In this document: positions 37,135-45,794 of the stretch, piece by piece | Layout: the number at the start of each line of letters is the position of its first letter | How positions within the stretch are numbered: position 1 is the stretch's first letter | Assembly (NCBI RefSeq): GCF_003254275.1 | Contig: NZ_QKZK01000005.1 | Span: forward strand, 132,872 to 196,871 | Direction: 5' to 3' | Length of the DNA: 64,000 nt | Source: Breznakibacter xylanolyticus | Lineage (GTDB): Bacteria > Bacteroidota > Bacteroidia > Bacteroidales > Marinilabiliaceae | Position numbers and translations under genes: made by a program | The notes under the pieces: generated by a model | Database searches by the model: none | The model's input: only the letters and a program-made list of their open reading frames with translations | Told to the model about the DNA's origin: nothing

Positions 37135-37554
37135 ATGACATTTGTAAAATTCACCCCCGCGATGCCCGATTTGTTCAACATCATGAACAATGCTTTTGAC
37201 CGTTCGCCTTTGCTAAACTGCCACAGCATTCCGGCATCAAACATTTACGAAGACGAAAACGGGTTTACCATTGAAATGGCCGTTCCCGGATTCAAAAAAG
37301 AAAACTTTAAGATTGAAGTGGACAACCACCGCCTGACCATTTCGGCCGAAGCTGCCCAACCCGAAGGCGACACTCGCAAAGTGCATCGCCGGGAGTTTCA
37401 GGCACAAAGCTTTTCAAAAACCTTCACGCTTTCTGAAAAAACCGTGGATGAAAGCAAAATTGATGCCTCATACGAAAACGGCGTCCTTACACTAATGATA
37501 GCCAAACGCGAAGAAGCCAAACCCCAACCGGCTCGCATGATTGCCATTTCATAA
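37135..37554 (+). CDS. Small heat-shock protein, Hsp20 family
   Basis: About 139 residues. The alpha-crystallin domain covers about 35-125: ASNIYEDENGFTIEMAVPGFKKENFKIEV, then FSKTFTLSEKTVDESKIDASYENGVLTL with the conserved ENGVLTL close to the end, and a C-terminal basic/proline tail. It is an ATP-independent holdase. ATG 37135 follows a strong Shine-Dalgarno GGAGG at 37122-37126, which is unusual in this window and fixes the start. A sigma-54-like promoter lies upstream. Confidence 0.92.
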   Translation: MTFVKFTPAMPDLFNIMNNAFDRSPLLNCHSIPASNIYEDENGFTIEMAVPGFKKENFKIEVDNHRLTISAEAAQPEGDTRKVHRREFQAQSFSKTFTLSEKTVDESKIDASYENGVLTLMIAKREEAKPQPARMIAIS

Positions 37555-37570
37555 TCACATCTTCAATTAA

Positions 37571-37608
37571 ACATCAAAGGCTGACCTGTGAGGGTCAGCC
37601 TTTGATGT
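37571..37608. terminator. Strong hairpin between hsp20 and 6-phosphogluconolactonase genes
   Basis: A 16-base perfect stem (ACATCAAAGGCTGACC and its complement) with a six-base loop; bidirectional position between convergent genes; no long T-run. Confidence 0.8.
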
Positions 37609-37622
37609 TATAATGAACACTG

Positions 37623-38738
37623 TTAGTCAAACTTCAAGCAAACAGGGCTCTTTACCTCAAGCTGATGACCTGTGGGAGACAATAATCCGGTGTGAAGGTC
37701 GCGTTGCAACACAACAATGTTATCACCATCCTGATTGGCCACCAACAGGAAACGACCTGATGGATCGATGACGAAATTGCGAGGACGGGAAATTCCTTCC
37801 AAATAGTGTTGCACTGGTGTTAACTCAAAACTGTTGGCATCGACCGCGAAAGCGACCACAGCGTGGTTTCCCCGGTTAGAGGCATACAGAAAACGGCCAT
37901 CGGGTGAAAAATGAATGTCGGCAGCCGTGCCGCCATCGCGAAGCGTATCGGGCAACAGTAACACTGTATGGCACAAGTCGGCATACACACCAGTGCTGTC
38001 GGGCATCCACACATCGACGGTTTGATGCAGCTCGTTGAGCGTGGCCATTACCTTGCTTGATGGATGAAAGGCAAAATGACGAGGCCCGGAACCGGAAGCT
38101 GTGGCTATTTGCGCCACACATCGCACCGTATCGCCATGAGGATTGTAAACCATCATGCGGTCAGTGCCCAAATCGGCCACATACACATACCGTCCGGCCG
38201 GATCAACCATTGCCGAATGGGCGTGAGGTTGCTGCTGCCGATCGGCATTAGGCCCGCTGCCCACGTGTTGCACCTGTTGCCCATCGGGTCGGAATTTGCC
38301 CAAGCTGTCCGTCTTGATAAAGGTGACGCTTCCGCTCCCGTAGTTCGACACCACCCATGCGCCGGCAGCATATTCACTCACATAACAGGCGCCCTGCCCA
38401 TTGTAGCGCAATGTGTCGGCCAAAACAAGTTCCCCGTTAGGTTGAACACGATAACTAAAAACATTGGGCGCCACACCACCGCTTTCGCTCACCGCCATCA
38501 ACCATTGGCCATCGGCCGACAGATTGAGATAACTGGGGTTGGGCAAACGAGCCAACAGGGTGTCAGCCGAAACCATCCCGGTGAGGGTATCGAAACGCGC
38601 CATGTAAATGCCCTCGGAACCTGAGCTGGTATAGGTACCAATGTAAAAACGAACAGTGTTGTCGATGGGTTGTGACACGCGACAAGCTGACACGAATAAC
38701 AAAATCCCAAAAAACACTAATGCATTCAATTTATTCAT
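37623..38738 (-). CDS. pgl: Lipoprotein 6-phosphogluconolactonase-like beta-propeller
   Basis: About 371 residues. A lipoprotein signal (LVFFGILLFVSAC) is followed by a seven-bladed propeller of the Pgl/YbhE lactonase family: YIGTYTSSGSEGIYMARFD at the start, HAHSAMVDPAGRYVYVADLGTDR, GSGPRHFAFHPSSK, and SRPRNFVIDPSGRFLLVANQDGDNIVVL. The family includes 6-phosphogluconolactonase of the pentose phosphate route, but a lipid anchor puts this one outside the cytoplasm, so another lactone or sugar-acid substrate is likely. ATG 38738 is chosen; 38744 is possible. Confidence 0.82.
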   Translation of the reverse strand: MNKLNALVFFGILLFVSACRVSQPIDNTVRFYIGTYTSSGSEGIYMARFDTLTGMVSADTLLARLPNPSYLNLSADGQWLMAVSESGGVAPNVFSYRVQPNGELVLADTLRYNGQGACYVSEYAAGAWVVSNYGSGSVTFIKTDSLGKFRPDGQQVQHVGSGPNADRQQQPHAHSAMVDPAGRYVYVADLGTDRMMVYNPHGDTVRCVAQIATASGSGPRHFAFHPSSKVMATLNELHQTVDVWMPDSTGVYADLCHTVLLLPDTLRDGGTAADIHFSPDGRFLYASNRGNHAVVAFAVDANSFELTPVQHYLEGISRPRNFVIDPSGRFLLVANQDGDNIVVLQRDLHTGLLSPTGHQLEVKSPVCLKFD

Positions 38739-38804
38739 AGTCATCAGATTTTCAATGATAAAATCACTAAGATATTGAAAAATGTCATTCTCATTCCAAG
38801 ATAA

Positions 38805-38840
38805 AAAAAGCGGGACGTCAAAACTCGCGTCCCGCTTTTT
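38805..38840. terminator. Terminator between porin and lactonase genes
   Basis: AAAAAGCGGGACG and CGTCCCGCTTTTT form a 13-base stem with a ten-base loop; works on both strands, and here ends the porin gene at 38860. Confidence 0.88.
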
Positions 38841-38859
38841 ATGAGTAAACGATGGAAAA

Positions 38860-40107
38860 TTAAAACTTGTACGTGGTGCTAAACACGAAGCGATTGTTGG
38901 TCACCTCCTTTGTGTTCTCGACCTTCAGGGTTTCGGCGTTGATGCTGCCGTATGCCGCAGTCAAACGATTGACCTCCACAGCCAGTTTCAGGTTTTTGAT
39001 GGTGTAACTGACACGGGGCGAGATGCTGATGAGATGGTCGATGTTAGTTCCAACACCATAAGCAGTCGCGGCTGAAAGGGTTGATTTTTTATCGGCACCT
39101 AGGTTTTTAACGTATCCGCCAAAAACACCCACCCGCCATTTGGCATCGAGGTTGTAGCCAAAATCGGTCCACACCGACAGGGTGTTGAGGTTGGTATATT
39201 TTCGGCGTCCTGATGCATCCTCACTTTTCACGGCATAACCACCCAGCATGAGGAAATGACTGAGATTCTGACCATATATCCCTTCAACCAGCCAGGCCAG
39301 TTTGTCATTTTTGAAACTTGAAAAAAGGTTGAGGTTGTAACTGCCCAAGGAAGCATTGTCCTGCAAGCCGGCCGCTGTTTGCAAACGTGGAACAATGGTT
39401 TTGTAGCCGGCCGTACCACCCAGAGTCCAACCTTCAGTGGCGCGAAGCATCAACTGAGCCTGTACATCGGGCATGCCACTTCGGCGAAGGTAAACCGACG
39501 AACCGCCATCGGGGCCATGCGAAGCAAAGTCGCGCTGACCGAGGGCTGCCAAGGTTAGCTTCATTTTATCGCTCGGCTTATAAGTGAATCGTACCTGAGG
39601 ATTCCGGCTCAGCACGTGCACCGGCAAGGCCACATTCCACCCCACGATATCAGGAAAACATTCGGGCACAAACATGGGGTGCCAATATTGTCCAACCAAC
39701 CACTCGGTTTTATCGTTAGCCAGTTTCAGAAATGCATGGCGCATGCGAATCATGTTCGGAGCGGCATCACTGGTTCCTAAAAAATCGACTTCAACATAAG
39801 CCGAAGACTTGTACGAACCAATTTGGGGGCCGGCCACCGAAGCCAACAATCGGGTATGAAAGTTAAGCATGGTCAACTCCGAACGGTCGTTCACGTCGTT
39901 ACCTTCAGTATCTTTAGCTTCCGGTTTGGGAAAAAGCATTACTTCGCCTTCGCGGGCAGTGGTCGATTGACGACTGTCGTAAATGACTTCGTGATTGATA
40001 AAGCCACCAAACGTTACCTTGGGTTTATCGTCGTTTTGGGCAAATACAGGCAGTGTCGAACCTAACAAAGCTGCAAGAACCACACGCGTTAATAATGATT
40101 GTGTCAT
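38860..40107 (-). CDS. Outer-membrane porin-like protein
   Basis: The 415-residue protein has a signal peptide (LTRVVLAALLGSTLPVFA) and a long run of amphipathic strands ending in the typical outer-membrane C-terminal pattern FVFSTTYKF. Segments such as AYVEVDFLGTSDAAPNMIRMRHAFLKL and EWLVGQYWHPMF resemble DcaP/porin O-P type barrels, in which the strand after RMRHAF carries the short constriction. The solute is unknown. A -7 box lies 25 bases upstream. Confidence 0.75.
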   Translation of the reverse strand: MTQSLLTRVVLAALLGSTLPVFAQNDDKPKVTFGGFINHEVIYDSRQSTTAREGEVMLFPKPEAKDTEGNDVNDRSELTMLNFHTRLLASVAGPQIGSYKSSAYVEVDFLGTSDAAPNMIRMRHAFLKLANDKTEWLVGQYWHPMFVPECFPDIVGWNVALPVHVLSRNPQVRFTYKPSDKMKLTLAALGQRDFASHGPDGGSSVYLRRSGMPDVQAQLMLRATEGWTLGGTAGYKTIVPRLQTAAGLQDNASLGSYNLNLFSSFKNDKLAWLVEGIYGQNLSHFLMLGGYAVKSEDASGRRKYTNLNTLSVWTDFGYNLDAKWRVGVFGGYVKNLGADKKSTLSAATAYGVGTNIDHLISISPRVSYTIKNLKLAVEVNRLTAAYGSINAETLKVENTKEVTNNRFVFSTTYKF

Positions 40108-40131
40108 TCGATTGGTAAATTATTGTTTGGG

Positions 40132-40140
40132 GCAAAAATA
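40132..40140 (-). promoter_or_regulatory. -7 box of porin gene (minus strand)
   Basis: On the minus strand TATTTTTGC matches TAnnTTTGC; predicted leader about 20 bases to ATG 40107. Confidence 0.6.
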
Positions 40141-40310
40141 AGCCATTAACCGCTAAGATTCCAATAAAACAAGCACCCCCGACATAAAACATTCGTACTG
40201 AGAATCTGTTTGTTGGAATGTAAAATGTCGCCAATGATTGAAAAACAAAGCCACAAGCGAAGGAATCACCACCCATTTCTGTCTAAACGCATAAACCAAA
40301 CATTGGCAAG

Positions 40311-40865
40311 GTGAACGACATCGACATCATCAACGATATCCTGAAGGGCAACAACCGGAAGTACGAGCTTTTGGTAGATGCTTACCAGCGTCAGGTCATG
40401 GCCACTTGCATGGGGTTTGTGCACCATCGCGACGATGCCATGGATCTGACCCAGGAGGTGTTTGTGAAAGCCTATCGTGCCCTGGCGACCTTTCAGGGAA
40501 AAGCCTCCTTCGCAACCTGGATTTACCGCATCGCGGTGAATACCTGCCTGGAACATCTTCGCAAAAAAAAGAAAAAGCAAACCCTGTGGCTCTTCGATCA
40601 GGGAAACGACCGCATGGAGCCGTCACACACGCAAACACCACAACATGAGGCTGAACAGAACGAACTGCAACAACAATTGCAAAGTGCCATCGACTCATTG
40701 CCCGAAAACCAACGCATTGCCTTTGTGCTGAGCAAATATGACGAGTTGCCTCAGGCCGAAATTGCCCGGGTGATGATGATGACCGAAGGAGCCGTGGAAT
40801 CGTTGCTGCAACGCGCCAAAAAAAACCTTCAAAAAAAATTATCATCCCTGGCGAAGGAATTCTAA
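40311..40865 (+). CDS. ECF-type RNA polymerase sigma factor
   Basis: The 184-residue protein has region 2 (about 10-80: YQRQVMATCMGFVHHRDDAMDLTQEVFVKAYRALATFQGKASFATWIYRIAVNTCLEHLRKKKK) and region 4 (about 120-178: LPENQRIAFVLSKYDELPQAEIARVMMMTEGAVESLLQRAKKNL). The start is GTG 40311, as no in-frame ATG precedes the conserved part. The next gene is its probable anti-sigma factor, followed by two Spy-like proteins, a layout like envelope-stress or metal-response systems. Confidence 0.9.
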   Translation: MNDIDIINDILKGNNRKYELLVDAYQRQVMATCMGFVHHRDDAMDLTQEVFVKAYRALATFQGKASFATWIYRIAVNTCLEHLRKKKKKQTLWLFDQGNDRMEPSHTQTPQHEAEQNELQQQLQSAIDSLPENQRIAFVLSKYDELPQAEIARVMMMTEGAVESLLQRAKKNLQKKLSSLAKEF

Positions 40866-40899
40866 TCCAGATGTATCTAAACTCATAAACAACGCTGCC

Positions 40900-41319
40900 A
40901 TGAACTGCTCAACTTTTCAACAACAAATATGGAACGATGCCTCGCAGCTCGGCTTCGCGGAAAAAAAAGCGTTGACCGAACACCTGAATCATTGTGCCGA
41001 ATGTAAAGCTATTTCCCATCAGGTAGAAGCAGTGCAACAACTCATCGATTCAGAAAAAAACATCAACACAGACGCCATGATGTCGCAACGCATCATGAAT
41101 GCCATCTACGCCGAACCCTCGCCCCGCAACATAACTTGGGGTAACCTGAGCTACAAATTGATGGTGGCAGCTTCGGTTGCTGTGGCCATCGCCATCGGGA
41201 CTTCTCTGCCGATTTTGCTCAACAACAATAGCTCTGAAACGACCACAACCATGAACGAGATGGCCTATCTCGACGACGTGACCCTTGAGGGCCTTGATAG
41301 TTGGCTTATTGAACCTTAA
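40900..41319 (+). CDS. Anti-sigma factor with zinc-finger motif and one membrane helix
   Basis: The 139-residue protein begins with a cytoplasmic zinc-finger anti-sigma part: HLNHCAEC (HxxxCxxC) at about residues 29-36. One membrane helix (about 84-105, LMVAASVAVAIAIGTSLPILL) is followed by a short extracytoplasmic tail. It starts 34 bases after the sigma gene and likely binds that sigma factor until released by a signal. The inference rests on position and the motif. Confidence 0.8.
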   Translation: MNCSTFQQQIWNDASQLGFAEKKALTEHLNHCAECKAISHQVEAVQQLIDSEKNINTDAMMSQRIMNAIYAEPSPRNITWGNLSYKLMVAASVAVAIAIGTSLPILLNNNSSETTTTMNEMAYLDDVTLEGLDSWLIEP

Positions 41320-41332
41320 AACATCAAATAAC

Positions 41333-41863
41333 ATGATTACTGAACGAAAATATAGAATTCTGTTGTGGGCAGTCATTGTGCTGGCTGTCACCAATCTTAC
41401 CACCATCGGCACGCTGGTGTGGATGCGTTATCGACCCGATTTACCCCGCGACGAACGCCCCATGTACAATCAGAACACCCCACGTGGTGGATGGTTCATG
41501 AACGCCCTGGAGTTGAACGACGAACAACAAGCCTCTTTCCAACACCACAGCCGCCAATTTAGGGAAAATGCCCGCCAACTGGCCGAAGAAATGAACACCC
41601 TGCGACAGCAAATGATGCAGGAAATGGTGGCACCAACGCCCGATACCGTGCAGCTCAACAAGCTGTCGGAGCAGATCGGACGCAATCACGCCAGACTTAA
41701 ACAAATGACCTGGAAATATTTCAGCAACCTGCGCAGCAGTTGTCCATCTGACCAGTTACCGGCACTCGAAAACGAATTTCACCGATTTATGAAACACGAA
41801 GGGGAAGGTGGCAGACATGGTAAAAACCGTCGTCAGCACAACCGTCAACCTCAAAACCAATAA
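41333..41863 (+). CDS. Membrane-anchored Spy/CpxP-like metal or stress sensor
   Basis: About 176 residues: one N-terminal membrane helix (about 8-28), then a helical periplasmic domain (ELNDEQQASFQHHSRQFRENARQLAEEMNTLRQQMMQEM) with the heavy-metal-resistance (CnrX/ZraP-like) layout, and a C-terminal basic/His tail (HEGEGGRHGKNRRQHNRQ). Such proteins sense metal or misfolded protein and modulate the sigma/anti-sigma pair. ATG 41333 is 13 bases after the anti-sigma stop. Ligand unknown. Confidence 0.75.
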   Translation: MITERKYRILLWAVIVLAVTNLTTIGTLVWMRYRPDLPRDERPMYNQNTPRGGWFMNALELNDEQQASFQHHSRQFRENARQLAEEMNTLRQQMMQEMVAPTPDTVQLNKLSEQIGRNHARLKQMTWKYFSNLRSSCPSDQLPALENEFHRFMKHEGEGGRHGKNRRQHNRQPQNQ

Positions 41864-41882
41864 CACATATAAACATTTGATT

Positions 41883-42410
41883 ATGAAAGCACGAAATTTA
41901 TCTGCCATTCTCGTATCGGGAATGCTGATGCTCGGAACATCTGCCTTTGCACAACAAGGCCAAGGAAAAATGGGTCAAGAAAAAGGATGGAGACAAGGTG
42001 AAACAACATGCATGGGTATTCCCAACCTGAGCGCCGACCAACAAACCAAAATCGACGCACTGAAGTTGACCCATCAAAAAGAAATGCTGGTGTTTAAAAA
42101 CCAAATGGGAGAACTCAAAGCAAAACAACGCACATTAACGACAACTGACAAGGCCGACATAAAAGCCATCAACGCCAACATCGACGAGATCACCAAGTTT
42201 AAGAACCAAATGATGAAGAAACAGGCGCAACACCGTCAGGATGTGAGGGCTTTGCTGAATGATGAGCAAAAGATTTGGTTCGACACCCATGCCGGTAAAA
42301 AAGGCGGGCACAAAGGCATGGGCATGCACCGTGGCGAAGGGAAAGGCAAAGGAATGCGCGACGGCAATGGTCGTTCTGCGCAATGCATCAATGCTCCTGT
42401 TGCACAGTAA
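41883..42410 (+). CDS. Periplasmic Spy/CpxP-like LTxxQ protein
   Basis: 175 residues with a signal peptide (ILVSGMLMLGTSAFA, cut before QQGQG), then IPNLSADQQTKIDALKLTHQKEMLVFKNQM, a variant of the LTxxQ repeat of Spy and CpxP, coiled helices, and a long Gly/Lys/His/Met-rich tail (GKKGGHKGMGMHRGEGKGKGMRDGNG) that could bind metal. One C sits near residue 41 and one near 168. It is the last gene of the sigma/anti-sigma operon. Chaperone or metal-buffering function is inferred. Confidence 0.78.
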   Translation: MKARNLSAILVSGMLMLGTSAFAQQGQGKMGQEKGWRQGETTCMGIPNLSADQQTKIDALKLTHQKEMLVFKNQMGELKAKQRTLTTTDKADIKAINANIDEITKFKNQMMKKQAQHRQDVRALLNDEQKIWFDTHAGKKGGHKGMGMHRGEGKGKGMRDGNGRSAQCINAPVAQ

Positions 42411-42430
42411 TTCTTTGTGATTGGTATACA

Positions 42431-42462
42431 AAAGAGCCGGATTTCATTGATCCGGCTCTTCT
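42431..42462. terminator. Terminator after the sigma-Spy operon
   Basis: AAAGAGCCGGAT and ATCCGGCTCTT form an 11-base stem with a loop; it lies between convergent genes and serves both. Confidence 0.85.
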
Positions 42463-42466
42463 GTTC

Positions 42467-43492
42467 TTATAATTCGATGTCCTGCTGTGGTTCCACAGGG
42501 TTCGATGCCTGCAACTCTCGCCAAAGCATGTCCTTCAGCGTGGAAATACCATAACCGTTGATGGACGAAATAAACACGCACGGCACATCGGGCAGTGTGG
42601 GCTCAATTTCTAGCATCAGCTCCTCATCGAGCATGTCGCTCTTGGTAATGGCCAAAATGCGGCGTTTGTCGAGCATCTCGGGATTAAACTCTTTGAGTTC
42701 GTTAAGCAATATCTGATAATCTTTTTTAATGTCCTTGCTTTCGGCCGGAATCATAAACAGAAGAATAGAGTTTCGTTCGATGTGGCGCAAAAAGCGAATC
42801 CCCAATCCTTTGCCCAGATGAGCACCTTCAATGATTCCCGGGATATCGGCCATCACAAACGACTGGTTATCGTGATATCGCACAATGCCCAAATTTGGCA
42901 CCAGCGTGGTAAAAGCATAATCGGCAATTTCGGGCTTGGCGGCCGACACCACTGACAATAAGGTCGATTTGCCGGCATTGGGGAAACCCACCAAACCCAC
43001 ATCGGCCAATATTTTCAGCTCCATAATGATTTCGAGCTCTGTGCAAGGTTCGCCGGGCTGTGCAAAACGGGGCGCCTGCATGGTGGCCGTCTTAAAATTC
43101 CAGTTTCCCAATCCCCCGCGACCACCGGGGGCTAAAATCACTTGTTCACCATCGGCGGTAATTTCAAAAAGAAACTCACCCGTATTGGCATCACGCACCA
43201 CAGTTCCAAGCGGCACTTCAATAATGTTATCGATGCCATCGGCACCGGTGCTTCGCGAGCGGCTACCCGATTTGCCATCGGTAGCAAACACGTGACGCTG
43301 ATATTTGAGGTGAATTAACGTCCACAAGTTTCGATTCCCCTTCACAATCACGTGGCCACCCCGGCCACCGTCACCTCCGTCGGGGCCCCCCATGGGTGCA
43401 AACTTTTCACGACGGAAATGGGCCGATCCCGCGCCCCCTTTGCCCGAACGGCAATAAATCTTCACATAATCAACAAAATTCGATCCGGCCAT
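42467..43492 (-). CDS. obgE: GTPase Obg
   Basis: About 341 residues: N-terminal Obg domain ([41 protein letters not shown]) and GTPase domain with G1 [10 protein letters not shown]3 DIPG, G4 TKSD. It couples ribosome assembly to the guanine nucleotide state. It is short at the C-terminus, without the OCT domain of firmicute Obg, which is usual in Bacteroidetes. ATG 43492 starts the conserved [10 protein letters not shown]; a longer form would add residues unlike the family. Confidence 0.94.
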   Translation of the reverse strand: MAGSNFVDYVKIYCRSGKGGAGSAHFRREKFAPMGGPDGGDGGRGGHVIVKGNRNLWTLIHLKYQRHVFATDGKSGSRSRSTGADGIDNIIEVPLGTVVRDANTGEFLFEITADGEQVILAPGGRGGLGNWNFKTATMQAPRFAQPGEPCTELEIIMELKILADVGLVGFPNAGKSTLLSVVSAAKPEIADYAFTTLVPNLGIVRYHDNQSFVMADIPGIIEGAHLGKGLGIRFLRHIERNSILLFMIPAESKDIKKDYQILLNELKEFNPEMLDKRRILAITKSDMLDEELMLEIEPTLPDVPCVFISSINGYGISTLKDMLWRELQASNPVEPQQDIEL

Positions 43493-43526
43493 TGCTCTGT
43501 TTCCTCTGTCTCTGTATTGATAAATA

Positions 43527-43563
43527 AAAACCACGGCAAAAATAATAAAATGCCGTGGTTTTC
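43527..43563. terminator. Terminator between adk and obg
   Basis: AAAACCACGGCA and TGCCGTGGTTTT form a 12-base stem; on the minus strand it ends adk (43607). Confidence 0.82.
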
Positions 43564-43606
43564 AATGCTTTTATTTCAGATGAGCCCGTCGGGGCAGTGC
43601 AACCGA

Positions 43607-44182
43607 TTACTGGCGAGCGCTGTCGATGGCGTTGCAAATGGTGTTGAAAATCTCGTCGATTTCGCCCATCCCTTTGATGTCGAGCAGGTTTTTTTCCTTT
43701 TGGTAGAATGCCAACACGGGCGACGTTTGGTCTTCGTACACTTTCAGACGTTTCTCGATGGTTTCGAGGTTGTCGTCCGAACGACCCGATGTTTCGCCAC
43801 GCTTGAGCAAACGAGTGATGAGCTCCTGACGGTCAACGTTGAGGTTAATCACCAAATCAACCTTTTCGCCATGCCCTTTGAGCATCTCCTTAAGCGCAGC
43901 AGCCTGATCGGCCGTGCGGGGAAAGCCGTCGAAAATCACACCCGGAATGTTGCGCATCTTCTCCAGTTTCATGTCAATCATGTCGATGATCAAATCGTCG
44001 GGTACCAGTTCTCCCTTGTCGATATAACTTTTGGCAATGGCTCCCAGGTGGGTGTGATGACTGATTTCGTAGCGCAACAAATCGCCGGTGGAGATATGGG
44101 CAAAACCATATTGGGCAATCATTTTTTCACTTTGAGTACCTTTTCCCGAACCCGGAGGGCCAAAAATTACAATGTTGAACAT
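43607..44182 (-). CDS. adk: Adenylate kinase
   Basis: 191 residues: P-loop GPPGSGKGT, the NMP-binding STGDLLR, DGFPRT, and a short LID (RGETSGRSDDN) with no zinc, so the short type. It equilibrates ATP, AMP and ADP. The order hpt-adk-obg is a common Bacteroidetes arrangement. Confidence 0.95.
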   Translation of the reverse strand: MFNIVIFGPPGSGKGTQSEKMIAQYGFAHISTGDLLRYEISHHTHLGAIAKSYIDKGELVPDDLIIDMIDMKLEKMRNIPGVIFDGFPRTADQAAALKEMLKGHGEKVDLVINLNVDRQELITRLLKRGETSGRSDDNLETIEKRLKVYEDQTSPVLAFYQKEKNLLDIKGMGEIDEIFNTICNAIDSARQ

Positions 44183-44251
44183 ATTCTGATTTCATTGAGT
44201 CAACCGTTTTCGATTGACGGATTAATATTTGGAGTTATCTAAAATCCGCAC

Positions 44252-44788
44252 TTATTTAACCAGCGAATAAATGTCGGGCAAATTACGGCCATAACCGTTG
44301 TAATCGAGGCCATAACCGACAATGAATTCGTTGGGGATACTCAAACCGACGTAATCGAGGGTGACATCGCGTTTGCAGGCATCAGGCTTAAAGAGCAGTG
44401 TGGCCACTTTTACCTCGCGTGGCCCCATGCCATTGAGTTGCTTCACCAGGTTATCGATGGTGACGCCGGTATCCACAATGTCCTCGAGCAGAACCACGGT
44501 GCGTCCCACGATGTCTTCGGTAAGACCAATGAGTTCCTTTACCTGTCCGGTGGTTTGAGTCCCTTGGTATGAAGCCAGTTTCACAAAGCTGACCTGACAA
44601 GGGGTGGTGAACTTTTTCATCACATCGGCAGCAAACATAAAAGAACCGTTGAGAATGCAAATCATCAATGGATTTTTATCTTTCAAGTCCCGATCCATTT
44701 CATCGGCCATGCGGTAAATGGCTTTTTGAATCTCAGTAGAAGTAATAGAAAGTTCAAACGTCTTATCGCCCAGCTGTATCGATCGCAT
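44252..44788 (-). CDS. hpt: Hypoxanthine phosphoribosyltransferase
   Basis: 178 residues with the PRPP-binding signature VVLLEDIVDTGVTIDNLV and ILNGSFMFAADV near the start. It salvages hypoxanthine and guanine to the nucleotides. It heads the hpt-adk-obg run; the -7 box at 44817-44825 lies 29 bases before the ATG. Confidence 0.93.
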   Translation of the reverse strand: MRSIQLGDKTFELSITSTEIQKAIYRMADEMDRDLKDKNPLMICILNGSFMFAADVMKKFTTPCQVSFVKLASYQGTQTTGQVKELIGLTEDIVGRTVVLLEDIVDTGVTIDNLVKQLNGMGPREVKVATLLFKPDACKRDVTLDYVGLSIPNEFIVGYGLDYNGYGRNLPDIYSLVK

Positions 44789-44816
44789 GCCGTGGTCTTT
44801 TGATTTTAATAATTTT

Positions 44817-44825
44817 GCAAAAATA
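44817..44825 (-). promoter_or_regulatory. -7 box of hpt (minus strand)
   Basis: Read on the minus strand, TATTTTTGC matches TAnnTTTGC; leader about 23 bases. Confidence 0.6.
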
Positions 44826-44844
44826 GAAAAAGATTACAGATTGT

Positions 44845-44874
44845 TCCACCCACATTGACCCGGGGTAGCAATTA
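44845..44874. repeat. CCCAC.TT.ACCCGGGG motif, copy 1
   Basis: CCCACATTGACCCGGGG followed by TAGCAATTA. A second copy at 50284-50313 has 23 of 27 bases identical. A weaker relative is at about 25139. All three lie in intergenic space upstream of genes. Confidence 0.6.
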
Positions 44875-45075
44875 TTTGACAGGCAGCACCAATTCATGGG
44901 CGAATGCATCTGATTGAAACGGTTTAATACAAGCATTTTACCATCGGTAACCTTTGATGGGGGTGCATCTTTGTTTCAAACTCTTTATATTAGCCTTGAT
45001 TTTTCACCGTCTTTATGCCCAACACGTGGAACCAACAGCGTCTTCTGAGGGTCAATTGTATCAAAATAAATCATT

Positions 45076-45750
45076 ATGCAACAAGTTGTCATCATCGTGG
45101 CCGGTGGAAGCGGTTCCCGAATGGGCAGCCAAATTCCCAAACAGTTTCTCAATGTGGGTGGGCGTCCCATTTTGATGGCCACCATCGAGACTTTTTATCA
45201 ATACAACTCCGAGATGCTGCAAATTGTGGTGCTGCCGGCCTCGCAAATGGAGCTTTGGAAAGGATTGTGCGACAGCTACAAGTTTACCATCCCACACCAG
45301 GTGACTGCCGGAGGTGAAACCCGATTTCACAGTGTAAAGAATGGTCTGGCAATGGTAAAAGGCGATGCAGTGGTGGGCATTCACGATGGGGTGCGCCCCT
45401 TAGTGTCGCACGAAACCCTGGATCGTTGTTACAGCGGTGCTCTTGAAAACGGCAATGCCATCCCGGCGCTGCCGCTCACCGAATCCATTAGACGCGTCAA
45501 CGGGCAAACAAACAGTGCCGAGGATCGTAACGCCTTTGTGTCGGTGCAGACGCCACAGGTATTCCGCTCCGAGCAACTGACCACGGCTTACGATGTCCCC
45601 TTTAGTGCCCTGTTTACCGACGATGCCAGCGTGGTGGAACATGCCGGCTTTGCCATCAACCTGGTGGTAGGTAACCACGAAAACATCAAAATCACCACCC
45701 CTCTGGATCTGAAAATTGCCGAATTGCTTATGAAAACACCCAAACCCTGA
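45076..45750 (+). CDS. ispD: 2-C-methyl-D-erythritol 4-phosphate cytidylyltransferase
   Basis: 224 residues with the nucleotide-binding opening IIVAGGSGSRMGSQIPKQFL, the VGIHDGVRPLVS loop and the conserved TPQVF. It makes CDP-methylerythritol in the non-mevalonate isoprenoid pathway; ispG of the same pathway is at 52511. A divergent gap separates it from hpt. Confidence 0.94.
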   Translation: MQQVVIIVAGGSGSRMGSQIPKQFLNVGGRPILMATIETFYQYNSEMLQIVVLPASQMELWKGLCDSYKFTIPHQVTAGGETRFHSVKNGLAMVKGDAVVGIHDGVRPLVSHETLDRCYSGALENGNAIPALPLTESIRRVNGQTNSAEDRNAFVSVQTPQVFRSEQLTTAYDVPFSALFTDDASVVEHAGFAINLVVGNHENIKITTPLDLKIAELLMKTPKP

Positions 45751-45794
45751 ACTTTCGGGTTTGACGAAGTGTTCATTACAATAAACATCAACAC

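Noticed and set aside
43352..44242. 296-codon plus-strand ORF opposite adk
   Set aside because: Antisense of adk and part of obg; both minus-strand genes are unambiguous.
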